From positions 97,303 to 161,302 of the forward strand of contig NZ_JAHZIA010000039.1 of NCBI RefSeq assembly GCF_019420015.1: a stretch of 64,000 nt of DNA, written 5' to 3'. Made by a program: the position numbers and the translations under genes. Under the pieces are notes generated by a model. It was not told where the DNA came from and did not search any database. It saw only the letters and a list, made by a program, of their open reading frames with translations. The stretch's first letter is position 1, and each line of letters begins with the position of its first letter. Source of the stretch: Anaerofustis sp. (GTDB lineage Bacteria; Bacillota; Clostridia; Eubacteriales; Anaerofustaceae). Positions 19,766-29,580 of the stretch are shown piece by piece.

Positions 19766-21073
19766 CTATGAATTATCTGTATCATCAACAACTTTATGTA
19801 TCACAGCATAAATAACCTTATGATTACGTATCTTTACATCTGTTACTTTTATTCCTTCAAAATCAAATTCTATATTTTCACCCTTTTCTGGGATACTTTG
19901 AAGATTATGGAATATAAGCCCTCCAATTGTATCATACTCCTCTGATGATAAAGCCATATCTATTTGTTTCGAAATATCATCCAAAGATGCAATACCCTTT
20001 ACTTTCCATGTTAAATCATCGATTTTTTCAATCTCGTTGTCCTCTTCAAGGTCGCCAACAAGCTGCTCTACCAAATCATTTATGGTAATTATTCCTGCAG
20101 TACCGCCATATTCATCAAGAACAACAGCCATCGTGTTCCCACTTTTTCTCATGTTTCTAAATAAGTCATCAGCCTTAATCGTATCCGGAACATAATATGC
20201 CTTTGATATTGTATGTTCTATTATATTTTCAATATTTTTATCTTCCAAACGAAAATATTTTTTTGAATCCAAGATACCTATTATTTTATCTATAGAGCCA
20301 TCACATACAGGATATAGAGTATACTTTGTACTAAAAATTATACTTCTCCATTTATCAATATCTTCTTCCATGTCCAACATAACAATATCTGTCCTATGTG
20401 TCAGTATATCCTCAGCAGATAAATCATCAAACTCAAAAACATTTTGTATGAATTCTCTCTCTTCGTGGTCAATTGTTCCTTTTTCGCTTCCCACATCAAC
20501 CATCATCCTTATCTCTTCTTCACTTACATTTTCGTCCTCCTCTTCAGGATCGATACCGATAAGTCTTAAAACAAAGTTGGTTGAAACTGTAAGCATACTT
20601 ACAAGAGGTGCAAAAATCTTAGAAATGGAATATGTAAGAGAAGACATACCAAGAGCAAGCTCTTCTGATTTCCTCATAGCAACTCTCTTTGGTACAAGCT
20701 CACCGAAAATAAGAGTTATATAAGACAATATAATCGTTATTAATATTACCGCAACAGAATCCAAAACACCCGGTGGAATCGGTACCCCTAATTTCATTAC
20801 TACATTAACCAGTCCGTCAGAAAAGTTTTCTGCCGCAAACGCACTGCCTAAAAACCCGGACAATGTAATCGCTACTTGAATTGTCGCAAGAAATCTTGCA
20901 GGTTGCTCGGTTAATTTTACAAGTCTTATCGCTCTTTTATCTCCTTTTGCCGCCATTTTGTCAAGCTTGTTATCATTCATGGAAATAACAGCTATTTCAG
21001 CGCAGGCAAAAACAGCGTTTAACATTATTAAAACAATTTGCAATAAAATCATCAATATTATCGAACTATCCAA
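19766..21073 (-). CDS. HlyC/CorC (CNNM)-family membrane protein with CBS domains
   Basis: 435 residues: an N-terminal DUF21 membrane domain with three or four helices (about 1-180, including PARFLATIQVAITLSGFLGSA), a CBS pair (about 205-330) and a C-terminal CorC_HlyC domain (about 345-425). Members are linked to Mg2+/Co2+ export or homeostasis; the old name hemolysin is misleading. The start codon is TTG at 21073, seven bases after GGAGG; the nearby ATG at 21078 opens only a six-codon frame. No metal-related neighbour. Confidence 0.88.
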   Translation of the reverse strand: MDSSIILMILLQIVLIMLNAVFACAEIAVISMNDNKLDKMAAKGDKRAIRLVKLTEQPARFLATIQVAITLSGFLGSAFAAENFSDGLVNVVMKLGVPIPPGVLDSVAVILITIILSYITLIFGELVPKRVAMRKSEELALGMSSLTYSISKIFAPLVSMLTVSTNFVLRLIGIDPEEEDENVSEEEIRMMVDVGSEKGTIDHEEREFIQNVFEFDDLSAEDILTHRTDIVMLDMEEDIDKWRSIIFSTKYTLYPVCDGSIDKIIGILDSKKYFRLEDKNIENIIEHTISKAYYVPDTIKADDLFRNMRKSGNTMAVVLDEYGGTAGIITINDLVEQLVGDLEEDNEIEKIDDLTWKVKGIASLDDISKQIDMALSSEEYDTIGGLIFHNLQSIPEKGENIEFDFEGIKVTDVKIRNHKVIYAVIHKVVDDTDNS

Positions 21074-21297
21074 AACATTACCTCCAAATACATTTTTTAT
21101 TTAATTCGATATCAATCTATATCACTCTTTTTTATATCGAAAAAATATCAAATAATGCATTATCAAGGGTTTTGGTTTATTCGTCGGGACGCCGTCGTCA
21201 TCATTCATCTTTGATTCTATTCTCCTTTCACAAATCTAATTTAAGCTATTTTATCATTTTGTATCTGTTAAGTCCATATAAAGTTAGCTTTATATCA

Positions 21298-21323
21298 CAA
21301 AAACAGCACCCAAAAGGCGCTGT
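21298..21323 (-). terminator. Terminator after rlmB
   Basis: On the minus strand ACAGCGCC and GGTGCTGT form an 8-bp stem (one G-U pair) followed by TTTTTG. Confidence 0.8.
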
Positions 21324-21327
21324 AAAA

Positions 21328-22056
21328 CTATCTGTTTTTAACCGCTTCAAAAAGAACTATTCCCGCTGCAACGGATGCATTAAGAGAATCAAAATTATTC
21401 TTTAAAGGAATTGAACTTATAAAATCGCATTTTTCTTTTACAAGTCTGCCAAGCCCCTTTCCTTCTGCGCCTACTACCAATGCAAGAGGCATATCATAAT
21501 CTATATCATAATAATTTTCTCCGTCCATATCGAGTCCGACAACAAACAAACCTTCTTTTTTCAAGGTATCAATGGTTTGCGCAATATTAGAAACTTCACA
21601 TATATCGATATGCTCAATTGCACCCGCAGAAGATTTATACATTCCCTCTCCTATGGATGCACTTCTTCTCGTTTGCATTATTACACCATCAGCACCTGCA
21701 CAATAAGCACTTCTTATTATTGCCCCTGCATTGTGTGGATCGGTTATGTTATCAAGAATCACCAAAATAGGCTTATCATCCTTTTTACTTATTTTATCCA
21801 TAAGCTCTCTTAAGGATATTGTTTCTACCGGAGAGCAAAGCGCAACAACCCCCTGATGGTGTATACTCCCTGCAATATTCTCAAGCTTATGCTTATTTGT
21901 TTTTTGGATTGATATTCCTTTTTGTTTTGCCATTTTTATTATATTTGTAAGACCTGAATCATGATTTTCGCTTATATAAAGCTTATTTATATTTCTTCCT
22001 GCCTTTAACGTTTCTCTTACTGCATTTCTGCCGCTTACTTTTTCGTAATTACTCAT
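21328..22056 (-). CDS. rlmB: 23S rRNA 2'-O-methyltransferase of the RlmB/TrmH (SPOUT) family
   Basis: 242 residues. An N-terminal L30e-like substrate-binding domain precedes the SPOUT domain with its knot motifs: LDNITDPHNAGAIIRSA, VVGAEGKGLGRLV and SIPLKNNFDSLNASVAAGI. These match the RlmB branch, which methylates G2251 of 23S rRNA in E. coli; assignment to that exact position here is by homology. Likely cotranscribed with thyX, 15 bases upstream. Confidence 0.88.
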   Translation of the reverse strand: MSNYEKVSGRNAVRETLKAGRNINKLYISENHDSGLTNIIKMAKQKGISIQKTNKHKLENIAGSIHHQGVVALCSPVETISLRELMDKISKKDDKPILVILDNITDPHNAGAIIRSAYCAGADGVIMQTRRSASIGEGMYKSSAGAIEHIDICEVSNIAQTIDTLKKEGLFVVGLDMDGENYYDIDYDMPLALVVGAEGKGLGRLVKEKCDFISSIPLKNNFDSLNASVAAGIVLFEAVKNR

Positions 22057-22071
22057 CTTATATATTTACCT

Positions 22072-22845
22072 CTATAAATTCTTAAATTTTTCTCTTATCT
22101 CTTTTGCTTTACCGCAACTCATTTTTCCTTCAGGACATCCCCCGTTTACACAGCCCGGACCGGCATTTTCAAATATTACAGGACAAACTTCTTTAACCAA
22201 CTTTAACATCTGTGTTGCAAGCTCCCTTATTTCCCATTGAGCTCTTACACAGGTCCTTTCCTCAAAGAAATGAAGTAGTTGTCTGGCATTCATCGTCGTT
22301 ATGATTTTTGTTTCACATGCTCCGGGGAGAACAAATCTTGCATCTTCATTAGCAAGTTTAACGGCCTTTTTCCTTGCCTCACTCTCATTTAATCCATCTT
22401 CAGCCATAATTTTCTTTGTTGTATTTAAAGTTAATATATCCCTTAATTTTTCATAAGAAGCCTGAATCGTATCCATACTTTCTTCAAACACCCTCAAAGC
22501 TTCTTCATCATTTTCAATCATAGGCGGAATTATATAGTCAAACGCATTTTCATCAACATACCTTTGAGATTGTTGTGAATAACTTGCAAGCCTGTGCCTT
22601 ACAAGTTGATGAGTAAGGGTTCTACTTACTCCTTCAATTGCAAAAGAAAAACTTATATGCTCAAGAGGCGACATGTGTGAAAATCCCATAAGCATTTTTA
22701 CAAATTTTTCAGCTTCCTCATCATTCATTTTCTTATTTATATCTTCAATTCCTACTTTTGAATAACAAAGCTTGGCTGCCATAGCAACAGTTTTTACAGG
22801 TTCTGGAGTATATCTTACCAAACTTACTTTCAATTCACTTTTCAT
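22072..22845 (-). CDS. thyX: Flavin-dependent thymidylate synthase ThyX
   Basis: 257 residues. The ThyX signature [13 protein letters not shown] is at 83-95. It makes dTMP from dUMP using FAD and methylenetetrahydrofolate without consuming the folate as reductant. The C-terminal tail ([17 protein letters not shown]) is rich in cysteine, which is seen in some clostridial members. A TATAAT-like -10 lies upstream near 22880. No thyA is in this window. Confidence 0.95.
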   Translation of the reverse strand: MKSELKVSLVRYTPEPVKTVAMAAKLCYSKVGIEDINKKMNDEEAEKFVKMLMGFSHMSPLEHISFSFAIEGVSRTLTHQLVRHRLASYSQQSQRYVDENAFDYIIPPMIENDEEALRVFEESMDTIQASYEKLRDILTLNTTKKIMAEDGLNESEARKKAVKLANEDARFVLPGACETKIITTMNARQLLHFFEERTCVRAQWEIRELATQMLKLVKEVCPVIFENAGPGCVNGGCPEGKMSCGKAKEIREKFKNL

Positions 22846-22910
22846 GTTTTAACCTCCGCTTTGTAAATATTTATTTTATTATACAATATTTAAAGTTATA
22901 AGAAAAGTAT

Positions 22911-22943
22911 AAAAAAAGAGCAGATAAAATTATCTGCCCTTTA
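22911..22943 (-). terminator. Terminator after the fructose-6-phosphate aldolase gene
   Basis: AAAGGGCAGATAA and TTATCTGCTCTTT pair (one G-U) on the minus strand, followed by a run of T. It separates fsa from thyX. Confidence 0.85.
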
Positions 22944-22957
22944 AAATATGGATTTAA

Positions 22958-23620
22958 TTATTTATCGTATGTATAGAATTCAGAACCTTTTTCTTCAAAT
23001 TCCATGATAGCAGCTGTTGTAAGTGGATGATATATTAATTTTTCAAATAAATCACAACTGATTGTAGCAGCATGAGAACCTACCATTGCAACGTTATGAA
23101 CTTGTTGAGTATTTTTGAAACTTGCAGCCAATACTTTAGTATCTTTTCCGTACATATCAAATAATTCAACAATATCGCCTACAACCCCGATTCCGTCTGA
23201 AGAGAAGTTGTCGATTCTGTTTACATATGGAGCAACATAGTCTGCACCTGCAGTAGAAGCAAGCAATGCTTGTTGTGCTGTGAAGATAGCTGTTGCAGTA
23301 ACACCAAAACCTAATTCTTTAAGTACACTGATAGATTTAAGACCTTCTCCTGTTACAGGAACTTTTACAAAAAAGTTTCCGCCTACAGCATCTCTAAGTC
23401 TAATAGCTTCTTTTACGATTTCGTCACATGTATTAGCCAATACTTGTGCATGAAGTTCGCAGTCAGGACCTATAACATCTCTTATTTCTTTAATTTTTTT
23501 ATAAACATTTTCACCATTTGCAGCAATAATACTTGGATTTGTAGTTACTCCCGTGATTGGGAAATATTGAGTAATAGTTTTAATGCTTTCAATGTTAGCA
23601 TCATCAATTAAATATAACAT
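22958..23620 (-). CDS. fsa: Fructose-6-phosphate aldolase (FSA/TalC family)
   Basis: 220 residues of the small transaldolase family. The Schiff-base lysine is in FFVKVPVTGEG (about residue 86). The segment YVAPYVNRID carries the tyrosine typical of true FSA enzymes, where transaldolases of this family have phenylalanine; this favours cleavage of fructose 6-phosphate to dihydroxyacetone and glyceraldehyde 3-phosphate, although physiological substrates of FSA remain debated. Monocistronic, with GGAG before the ATG and a terminator after it. Confidence 0.85.
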   Translation of the reverse strand: MLYLIDDANIESIKTITQYFPITGVTTNPSIIAANGENVYKKIKEIRDVIGPDCELHAQVLANTCDEIVKEAIRLRDAVGGNFFVKVPVTGEGLKSISVLKELGFGVTATAIFTAQQALLASTAGADYVAPYVNRIDNFSSDGIGVVGDIVELFDMYGKDTKVLAASFKNTQQVHNVAMVGSHAATISCDLFEKLIYHPLTTAAIMEFEEKGSEFYTYDK

Positions 23621-23994
23621 GTATAATTTCTCCTTATTTTATATAACACTTATTTTAATAAATGCATTATATATTATATAAAAAGCAATTACAAGTACTT
23701 TCGTTAAAAAAAAGAAAAAAAGGTTATTAAATTTTATTATGTTTTATTAAACATAATTATATTTAATTTAAAAAAACCTTTTCAATAGGCTAAAAAATAA
23801 TAAAGATAATGATGAAATATGTTATGTTAAAAATATCAATCAATTATATATGCTTGAAATTTTATAATAATAACAACAAAATGAAAGCAATCTTTCCTTT
23901 AATATGATAATAAAGCGTATATATTGTTAAATTATCAAATATCATATATAATGTAATATAATTCTAAATCACATATAAAAAAGGAAGTAAGCAA
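23621..23994. other. Divergent fsa/prfB intergenic region with a long imperfect palindrome
   Basis: This 374-base gap is very AT-rich. At 23715-23784 an imperfect palindrome has outer arms AAAAGGTT and AACCTTTT and a perfect inner hairpin TTATGTTT/AAACATAA around a 4-base loop. TATAAT-like hexamers near 23950 probably drive prfB; a GGAAG site precedes its ATG. No coding sequence seen. Confidence 0.55.
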
Positions 23995-25095
23995 ATGGCT
24001 GAATTAACAGAACTAAAAAATCTTTTAAACGATATATCAAAAGAATTGGATGATATATCAAAATCAATAGATATACCAACGTTAAAAGAAAGTTTAATTC
24101 AAAAAGAAAATTTAATGAACGATGAAAATTTTTGGAATGAAAGTGAACAGGCAAACAAAGTCTTAAAAGAAATAAAAACTCTCAAGTCTCAAATAAACAA
24201 ATTCACAAGTATCGAAAATAAAAAAGAAGATATGAACATACTTATAGAAATGCTTGAAGATGAATTTACGGAATCAGATGCATCAAGTACTATGCAAGAA
24301 TTGAACTTACTAAAAAAAGAATTACAATCTTTCGTAATTGACACTCTTTTGTCCGGTGAGTATGACTCAAATAACGCTATTCTTTCAATACACCCGGGGG
24401 CCGGTGGAACAGAAAGCCAAGACTGGGCAGAAATGCTATACAGAATGTTTTTGAGATTTGCGGAAAAAAGAAAATTCAAAATAAAAATACTTGAAGAATT
24501 ATCCGGTGACGTAGCGGGAATTAAAAGTGTTACAATGTTATTAAAAGGAGAAAATGCTTACGGATATTTGAAGGGAGAAAAAGGGGTTCATAGACTTGTA
24601 AGAATATCCCCATTTGACAGCAACAACAGAAGACATACTTCATTTGCTTCAGTAGATGTGGAACCTGAAATAAATGAAGATATAAACCTTGAAATCAATC
24701 CAAGTGATTTAAAAATTGATACTTATCGATCAGGAGGCGCAGGAGGGCAACACGTAAACAAAACAGACTCGGCTGTAAGAATAACTCATCTTCCAACAAA
24801 AATCGTCGTATCATGCCAAAATGAAAGAAGCCAATTCCAAAACAAAGAAACAGCTATGAAAATACTTAGAGGTAAGTTATATAAAATACTTATGGAAGAA
24901 CATAAAGAAAAACTAGATGAAATAAAAGGAGATTACGGTCAAATAGCCTGGGGAAATCAAATTCGTTCATATGTATTCCACCCATACAGTATGGTAAAAG
25001 ACCATAGAACAAAAGCCGAAACTTCAAACGTTCAATCAGTAATGGATGGAGATATTGATTTATTTATTGATGCGTATTTAAAAAAGACCGATTAA
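23995..25095 (+). CDS. prfB: Peptide chain release factor 2
   Basis: 366 residues in a single uninterrupted frame. The stop-codon recognition tripeptide SPF is at 205-207 and the catalytic GGQ at 250-252, the same numbering as E. coli RF2, so the N-terminus is complete. RF2 reads UGA and UAA and triggers peptide release. Unlike most bacterial prfB genes there is no in-frame UGA near codon 25: residues 22-27 read SKSIDI, so the autoregulatory +1 frameshift is absent. The end lies in a hairpin shared with coaBC. Confidence 0.96.
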   Translation: MAELTELKNLLNDISKELDDISKSIDIPTLKESLIQKENLMNDENFWNESEQANKVLKEIKTLKSQINKFTSIENKKEDMNILIEMLEDEFTESDASSTMQELNLLKKELQSFVIDTLLSGEYDSNNAILSIHPGAGGTESQDWAEMLYRMFLRFAEKRKFKIKILEELSGDVAGIKSVTMLLKGENAYGYLKGEKGVHRLVRISPFDSNNRRHTSFASVDVEPEINEDINLEINPSDLKIDTYRSGGAGGQHVNKTDSAVRITHLPTKIVVSCQNERSQFQNKETAMKILRGKLYKILMEEHKEKLDEIKGDYGQIAWGNQIRSYVFHPYSMVKDHRTKAETSNVQSVMDGDIDLFIDAYLKKTD

Positions 25096-25107
25096 TCGGT
25101 CTTTTTA
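25081..25107. terminator. Bidirectional terminator encoding both C-termini of prfB and coaBC
   Basis: AAAAAGACCGATTAATCGGTCTTTTT is split by its centre at TTAA; each half encodes KKTD followed by a stop, so both convergent proteins end in the same residues. The stop codons overlap at 25092-25095. Confidence 0.88.
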
Positions 25108-26306
25108 TTTTTTATTTCAAGCAATTTATCAAATAAAATCTCGCTTACTTCATCTTTACGCATAAGCTCTTTTTTCTCTATATTATCTTTTGTAAGGAAT
25201 GTCACTTTATTTGTATCACTCTTAAAACCTGCTCCTCCTTCTTTTAAGCAGTTCGCCACTATTATATCGGCATTTTTATTTATAAGCTTTGTTTTGGCAT
25301 TATCTATTAAGTTTTGGGTTTCCATTGCAAAACCGCATAAAACTTTATTTTCTTTTTTATTTTCTCCAAGATACATCAAAATATCATCTGTTCTTTTTAA
25401 TTTTATGGAAAGATCTCCATCTTTTTTCTTTATTTTTTCATCGCTTACATCAATAGGTGTATAGTCAGAAACAGCGGCAGCCTTAATTATAAAATCCATT
25501 TCACTGCTTTTTTCTTTCACTGCCTCGAACATATCTTTTGCACTTTTTACTTTAATTAATTCAACAAAAGGAGGAACTTCTTCGCTGCTGTTTGCACTTA
25601 CCAAAGTTACATTTGCACCTCTTAGCATTGCATTTCTTGCAATCGCATATCCCATTTTACCGCTTGAATGATTGGTTATGTATCTTACAGGGTCTATAGC
25701 TTCCATTGTCGCTCCTGCCGTTACCATAACATTCATACCTTTTAAATCTTTTTCATGAGCTATTTCTTTTAATACATAATTTACAAGAGTCTGTTCATCG
25801 GGAAGTTTACCGTCTCCAACATCTCTGCAAGCAAGTATACCTTTTGCAGGTTCTATTATTTCAAAGCCATAATCTTTTAATTTTTCTATGTTATCTTGAA
25901 CTATTTTATTATGATACATATGTGTGTTCATTGCTGGAGAAACGATCTTTTTGCAAGTAGCTGCCAAAACCGTAGTTGATAACATATCATCCGCTAATCC
26001 ATAAGCCATTTTTGCAATTATATTTGCACTTGCAGGCGCAATAAGCATTACGTCCGATTTTTGACCGAGAGATACGTGAGAAACATGAAATTCAAAATTT
26101 CTGTCAAACGTATCGACTAAACACTTTGTGTTGGTCAAACTTTCAAATGTTATCGGATTTATAAAATTCGTGGCATTTTTTGTCATTATAACGTGAACTT
26201 CCGCACCGAGTTTTATAAGCATACTTGCTACATTTGCCATTTTATAAGCAGCAATACTTCCCGTTACCCCGAGGGTTACGACTTTACCCTCCAAAATTTT
26301 ATTCAT
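25092..26306 (-). CDS. coaBC: Bifunctional phosphopantothenoylcysteine decarboxylase / phosphopantothenate-cysteine ligase
   Basis: 404 residues. The N-terminal flavoprotein half (CoaC, about 1-185) has [10 protein letters not shown], the active-site region PAMNTHMY and SACR-like LACRDVGDG; the C-terminal half (CoaB) has [24 protein letters not shown] and AAVSDY. It makes 4'-phosphopantetheine from phosphopantothenate and cysteine. The start overlaps panD by 8 bases behind GGAGG, so it belongs to the pantothenate operon. Confidence 0.96.
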   Translation of the reverse strand: MNKILEGKVVTLGVTGSIAAYKMANVASMLIKLGAEVHVIMTKNATNFINPITFESLTNTKCLVDTFDRNFEFHVSHVSLGQKSDVMLIAPASANIIAKMAYGLADDMLSTTVLAATCKKIVSPAMNTHMYHNKIVQDNIEKLKDYGFEIIEPAKGILACRDVGDGKLPDEQTLVNYVLKEIAHEKDLKGMNVMVTAGATMEAIDPVRYITNHSSGKMGYAIARNAMLRGANVTLVSANSSEEVPPFVELIKVKSAKDMFEAVKEKSSEMDFIIKAAAVSDYTPIDVSDEKIKKKDGDLSIKLKRTDDILMYLGENKKENKVLCGFAMETQNLIDNAKTKLINKNADIIVANCLKEGGAGFKSDTNKVTFLTKDNIEKKELMRKDEVSEILFDKLLEIKNKKTD

Positions 26307-26700
26307 TGACCATATCCTCCGTTAAAAGCCCGTGTTTTTCATATCTTGTTATTCTTTTTATTTTATTATCTTCATCAACGAAAAGTACTTTCGGAGGATT
26401 TTCTTTTATCTCATCAGGACTCATGTTTGCATAAGCCATTATTATGATTTTATCTCCTACTTGAACTTCTCTCGCCGCAGCACCGTTTAAGCATATCATA
26501 CCACTGCCTCTTTTTCCAGCAATTGTGTAAGTTTCAAATCTGCTTCCGTTGTTTACGTCTACAATTTGAACCTTTTCATATTCATATATTCCGGCTTTTT
26601 CAAGAAGCTCTTCATCAACGGTAATACTTCCTACATAATCAAGCTCTGCTTGAACAACGGTTGCCCTATGAATTTTACCTTTTAACATATTAAGTAACAT
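26299..26700 (-). CDS. panD: Aspartate 1-decarboxylase (pyruvoyl enzyme)
   Basis: 133 residues. The self-cleavage site is the Gly24-Ser25 bond in DYVGSITVD, giving a pyruvoyl group on the alpha chain. It produces beta-alanine from aspartate for pantothenate. The ATG at 26700, behind AGGAGG, gives the usual N-terminus with a second methionine before [10 protein letters not shown]. Overlaps coaBC. Confidence 0.96.
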   Translation of the reverse strand: MLLNMLKGKIHRATVVQAELDYVGSITVDEELLEKAGIYEYEKVQIVDVNNGSRFETYTIAGKRGSGMICLNGAAAREVQVGDKIIIMAYANMSPDEIKENPPKVLFVDEDNKIKRITRYEKHGLLTEDMVNE

Positions 26701-26709
26701 ATTTTCCTC

Positions 26710-27555
26710 CTAACACTCAAACACAAAGTTGTCAATTAATCTTGTTTTACCAATATATACAGCCATTGCAACAAGAACCGTACCTTCGATTTTATCCACT
26801 TTTTCTATTCTTTCAATATCTACCGCTTCAACATAATCAATTTTCGCAAGTGGTTCTTTATTTATGTTTTCTTTCATCTTTGAAAGTAAAACAGAACTGT
26901 CTCTTTCGCCTTCTTCAAGAAGTTTCTTACCTAAATTAATTGTTTTATATAATATCAAAGCTGCTTTTCTTTCCTCTTCGTTTAAATAAGTATTTCTTGA
27001 ACTCTTTGCAAGACCGTCTTCTTCTCTTACTATTGGACAGCCTACTATTTCTATGCCAAAACTTAAATCTTTTACCATTCTTTTTATTATAAGAAGTTGT
27101 TGTGCATCTTTCATTCCAAAGTACGCTTTATTAGGTGTAACAATATTAAACAGCTTACTTACAACAGTCATAACACCTCTAAAATGAATAGGTCTGCTTT
27201 TCCCGCAAAGTTCTTTTGTAAGTGAGTTCATATCAACATACGAACAAAAACCTTCAGGGTACATTTCTTCGGGTGTTGGATTAAAAATCAAATTTGCTCC
27301 TGTTTCTTCGCATAGTTTTGTATCTTTTTCAAGATCTCTTGGGTAGCTTGCTAAATCTTCGTTTTCACCAAATTGCATAGGATTTACAAACACGCTTACA
27401 AATACTCTGTCATTTTCTTCTACGGCCTTTTTAATTAAACTTTGATGTCCTTCATGAAGATAACCCATTGTAGGAACAAGCCCAACGCTAAGCCCTTCTC
27501 TTTTCCATTTATTTACAATTTCTCTTACTTCGCTGATTTTATGTACTACTTTCAT
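26710..27555 (-). CDS. panC: Pantothenate synthetase
   Basis: 281 residues from the ATG at 27555, which has GGAGAG at the right distance; the ATG at 27567 lies before that site. Nucleotidyl-transferase motifs: PTMGYLHEGHQSLI (HIGH-like), GMKDAQQL and KSSRNTYLN (KMSKS-like). It joins pantoate and beta-alanine with ATP. Sits between panB and panD. Confidence 0.96.
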   Translation of the reverse strand: MKVVHKISEVREIVNKWKREGLSVGLVPTMGYLHEGHQSLIKKAVEENDRVFVSVFVNPMQFGENEDLASYPRDLEKDTKLCEETGANLIFNPTPEEMYPEGFCSYVDMNSLTKELCGKSRPIHFRGVMTVVSKLFNIVTPNKAYFGMKDAQQLLIIKRMVKDLSFGIEIVGCPIVREEDGLAKSSRNTYLNEEERKAALILYKTINLGKKLLEEGERDSSVLLSKMKENINKEPLAKIDYVEAVDIERIEKVDKIEGTVLVAMAVYIGKTRLIDNFVFEC

Positions 27556-27569
27556 ATTTCTCTCCATAA

Positions 27570-28397
27570 TTAATATAATTTTTCTATAACTTCATCATCA
27601 ATTTTATATGTATTTTCTTCCATAGGGAATTTACCCTCATTTATTTCTTTATGGTAAGTTCTAAATGCATCCTGCATTATTTCCCCTATATTTGCATATT
27701 TCTTTACAAATTTCGGCGTAAAATCAGAAAACATTCCAAGCATATCTTGATATACCAAAATTTGTCCGTCACAGTATTTTCCTGCACCTATTCCGATTGT
27801 TGGAATACTAACTTTTTGAGTAATAAGTTTAGCTAATTTTTCCGGAACACACTCAAGAACAAGTGCAAAAGCTCCCGCTTCTTCAACTAACAAAGCATCT
27901 TCAAGAATTTGTTTTGCTCTTTGCTCATCTCTTCCTTGTATTTTAAAACCTCCAAATGCATTAATACTTTGTGGTGTTAAGCCAAGATGTGCCATTACAG
28001 GTATACCGGCAGAAATTATTGCTTTTATCTGCTCACATACTTCTCTGCCGCCTTCAAGCTTAACAGCATCACCTAAGCCTTCTTTCATAAGTCTTCCTGC
28101 ATTTTTAACGGCATCATATACACTTGTTTGATATGACATAAAAGGCATATCTATAACAACCAATGCATCTTTTGCCCCTCTTGCAACGGCTCTTCCGTGA
28201 TGGATCATATCTTCCATTGTAACAGGTATTGTATCTTCATAACCAAGGATTACATTACCAAGAGAATCCCCTACTAAAATCCCGTTAATACCTGCCTGAT
28301 CAATCAATTTTGCCATTGAATAATCATAAGCCGTAAGCATGGAAATCTTACTGTTTTCTTCTTTTTGTTTTTTGAATGTTGTTACTGTGTTTTTCAT
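27570..28397 (-). CDS. panB: 3-methyl-2-oxobutanoate hydroxymethyltransferase
   Basis: 275 residues, full length. Motifs: [34 protein letters not shown] (metal site), and [17 protein letters not shown]. It adds a hydroxymethyl group from methylenetetrahydrofolate to ketoisovalerate, making ketopantoate. Its start overlaps panG by 50 bases, so translation of the two is linked. Confidence 0.96.
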   Translation of the reverse strand: MKNTVTTFKKQKEENSKISMLTAYDYSMAKLIDQAGINGILVGDSLGNVILGYEDTIPVTMEDMIHHGRAVARGAKDALVVIDMPFMSYQTSVYDAVKNAGRLMKEGLGDAVKLEGGREVCEQIKAIISAGIPVMAHLGLTPQSINAFGGFKIQGRDEQRAKQILEDALLVEEAGAFALVLECVPEKLAKLITQKVSIPTIGIGAGKYCDGQILVYQDMLGMFSDFTPKFVKKYANIGEIMQDAFRTYHKEINEGKFPMEENTYKIDDEVIEKLY

Positions 28398-29244
28398 CCT
28401 CTTTTTCCTCTTTAATAATTTTTTTCATATTGCAATAATCTTTTGTATTATCTTTTTTCATTGCAACATCAATAAGCTCCTCAGACAACAATTTATAAAT
28501 ATCCCTTTCACTTCCGTTTATAACAGATAAATGCTCTTTTACTGTTTTTAAATCGTTCCTTTCAATTGGACCGCTTAATGCATTTATTACATCTTTTGAA
28601 GCAATATTCTCTGCATTATTCATAAAAAGAGGAAGTAGTGCATTTTTAGCTTCATCAAAAGTAAACCCTGTTTCCATAAGAATTTTTATACTCTTATAAA
28701 ACAAAGCTACAACTAAATTACTTGCAAAAACGCAAGATAAATGATATTTGGTTTTATTGTCTTTTGGAATGATTTTTACATGATTTCCAAGGCTTTCAAA
28801 AAAATCCTTAATAACATTAATTCTCTTTTCGTTTCCTTCAATTGTAAAGTAAGCCTTTGAAAGATCTTTGTAAGAAGTATACTTATCGCTGAAAGCATAC
28901 ATTGGATGAATGGAAAAACCAAGAATGTCTTGGTCACACTTTTGAAAGACAGCAGAAGACATAGCTCCGCTACAATGAGAAAATATTTTATTTTCTATAT
29001 CAAATGTACATATTTGCTCCCATACTTCTTTTATCTTTGAATCAGGAACAGTCAAAAATAAAATATCACAAGAAGATATAATATCTTCCAAAGAATTAAA
29101 ATAATTAGTATTTGTAAAATTTGCAGCATCAACTGCTGAAGATAGAGTATTACTATAATACCCCATTACTTTTTTTTCATGCGTAACAAAGTATTTACCA
29201 AGGCTTACCCCTACTTTGCCAGCACCGATAAATCCAATTTTCAT
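28348..29244 (-). CDS. panG: Ketopantoate reductase of the PanG type (Rossmann/DUF2520)
   Basis: 298 residues. A Rossmann domain begins [19 protein letters not shown] and is followed by a helical DUF2520 domain with [18 protein letters not shown] and a long C-terminal helix bundle. This family includes PanG, described in Francisella as an alternative NADPH-dependent ketopantoate reductase replacing PanE. Location at the head of panB-panC-panD, with no panE here, fits that role well. The last ~25 residues (charged, KEEKEDEKH...) overlap panB and look like a non-conserved tail. Function is inferred from family and context. Confidence 0.8.
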   Translation of the reverse strand: MKIGFIGAGKVGVSLGKYFVTHEKKVMGYYSNTLSSAVDAANFTNTNYFNSLEDIISSCDILFLTVPDSKIKEVWEQICTFDIENKIFSHCSGAMSSAVFQKCDQDILGFSIHPMYAFSDKYTSYKDLSKAYFTIEGNEKRINVIKDFFESLGNHVKIIPKDNKTKYHLSCVFASNLVVALFYKSIKILMETGFTFDEAKNALLPLFMNNAENIASKDVINALSGPIERNDLKTVKEHLSVINGSERDIYKLLSEELIDVAMKKDNTKDYCNMKKIIKEEKEDEKHSNNIQKTKRRKQ

Positions 29245-29580
29245 TCTTCTTTTCTTCCTTTTGATAATTGAAAAGTCTCTTTCTTTCGATAAAAGCTTTA
29301 TAGCAATTAGGTAGATTGAAGACTATTAATATTTTTCTCGGTATAGTTTCAAAAGAATACCATCCGCATAAATAATATCACTATAAATTCAAAAAGTAAA
29401 TATTTTTATCTAGAAACACACTGCCTTTTACGATTTAGTATTTAACCCTATAATAAAATATCTTTTTTATGGGCTACTTTAAATTATTTTATATGTAATC
29501 AGGAACATACATACTAAAATATATTTAATACTTATAATATTAAATATGATACAATAATTAAACACAAAAGGAGGAGAAAA
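29245..29580. other. Divergent panG / nucleotidyltransferase intergenic region
   Basis: This 336-base AT-rich gap contains the ribosome binding sites of both flanking genes (GGAAG for panG; AGGAGG for the plus-strand gene) and TATAAT-like hexamers near 29450 and 29535. I see no riboswitch, repeat or short gene. Confidence 0.5.

Noticed and set aside
21118..21206. 28-codon frame on the minus strand upstream of the CorC gene (MNDDDGVPTNK...)
   Set aside because: The AGGAG is 13 bases from the ATG and the peptide has no recognisable features; likely chance.
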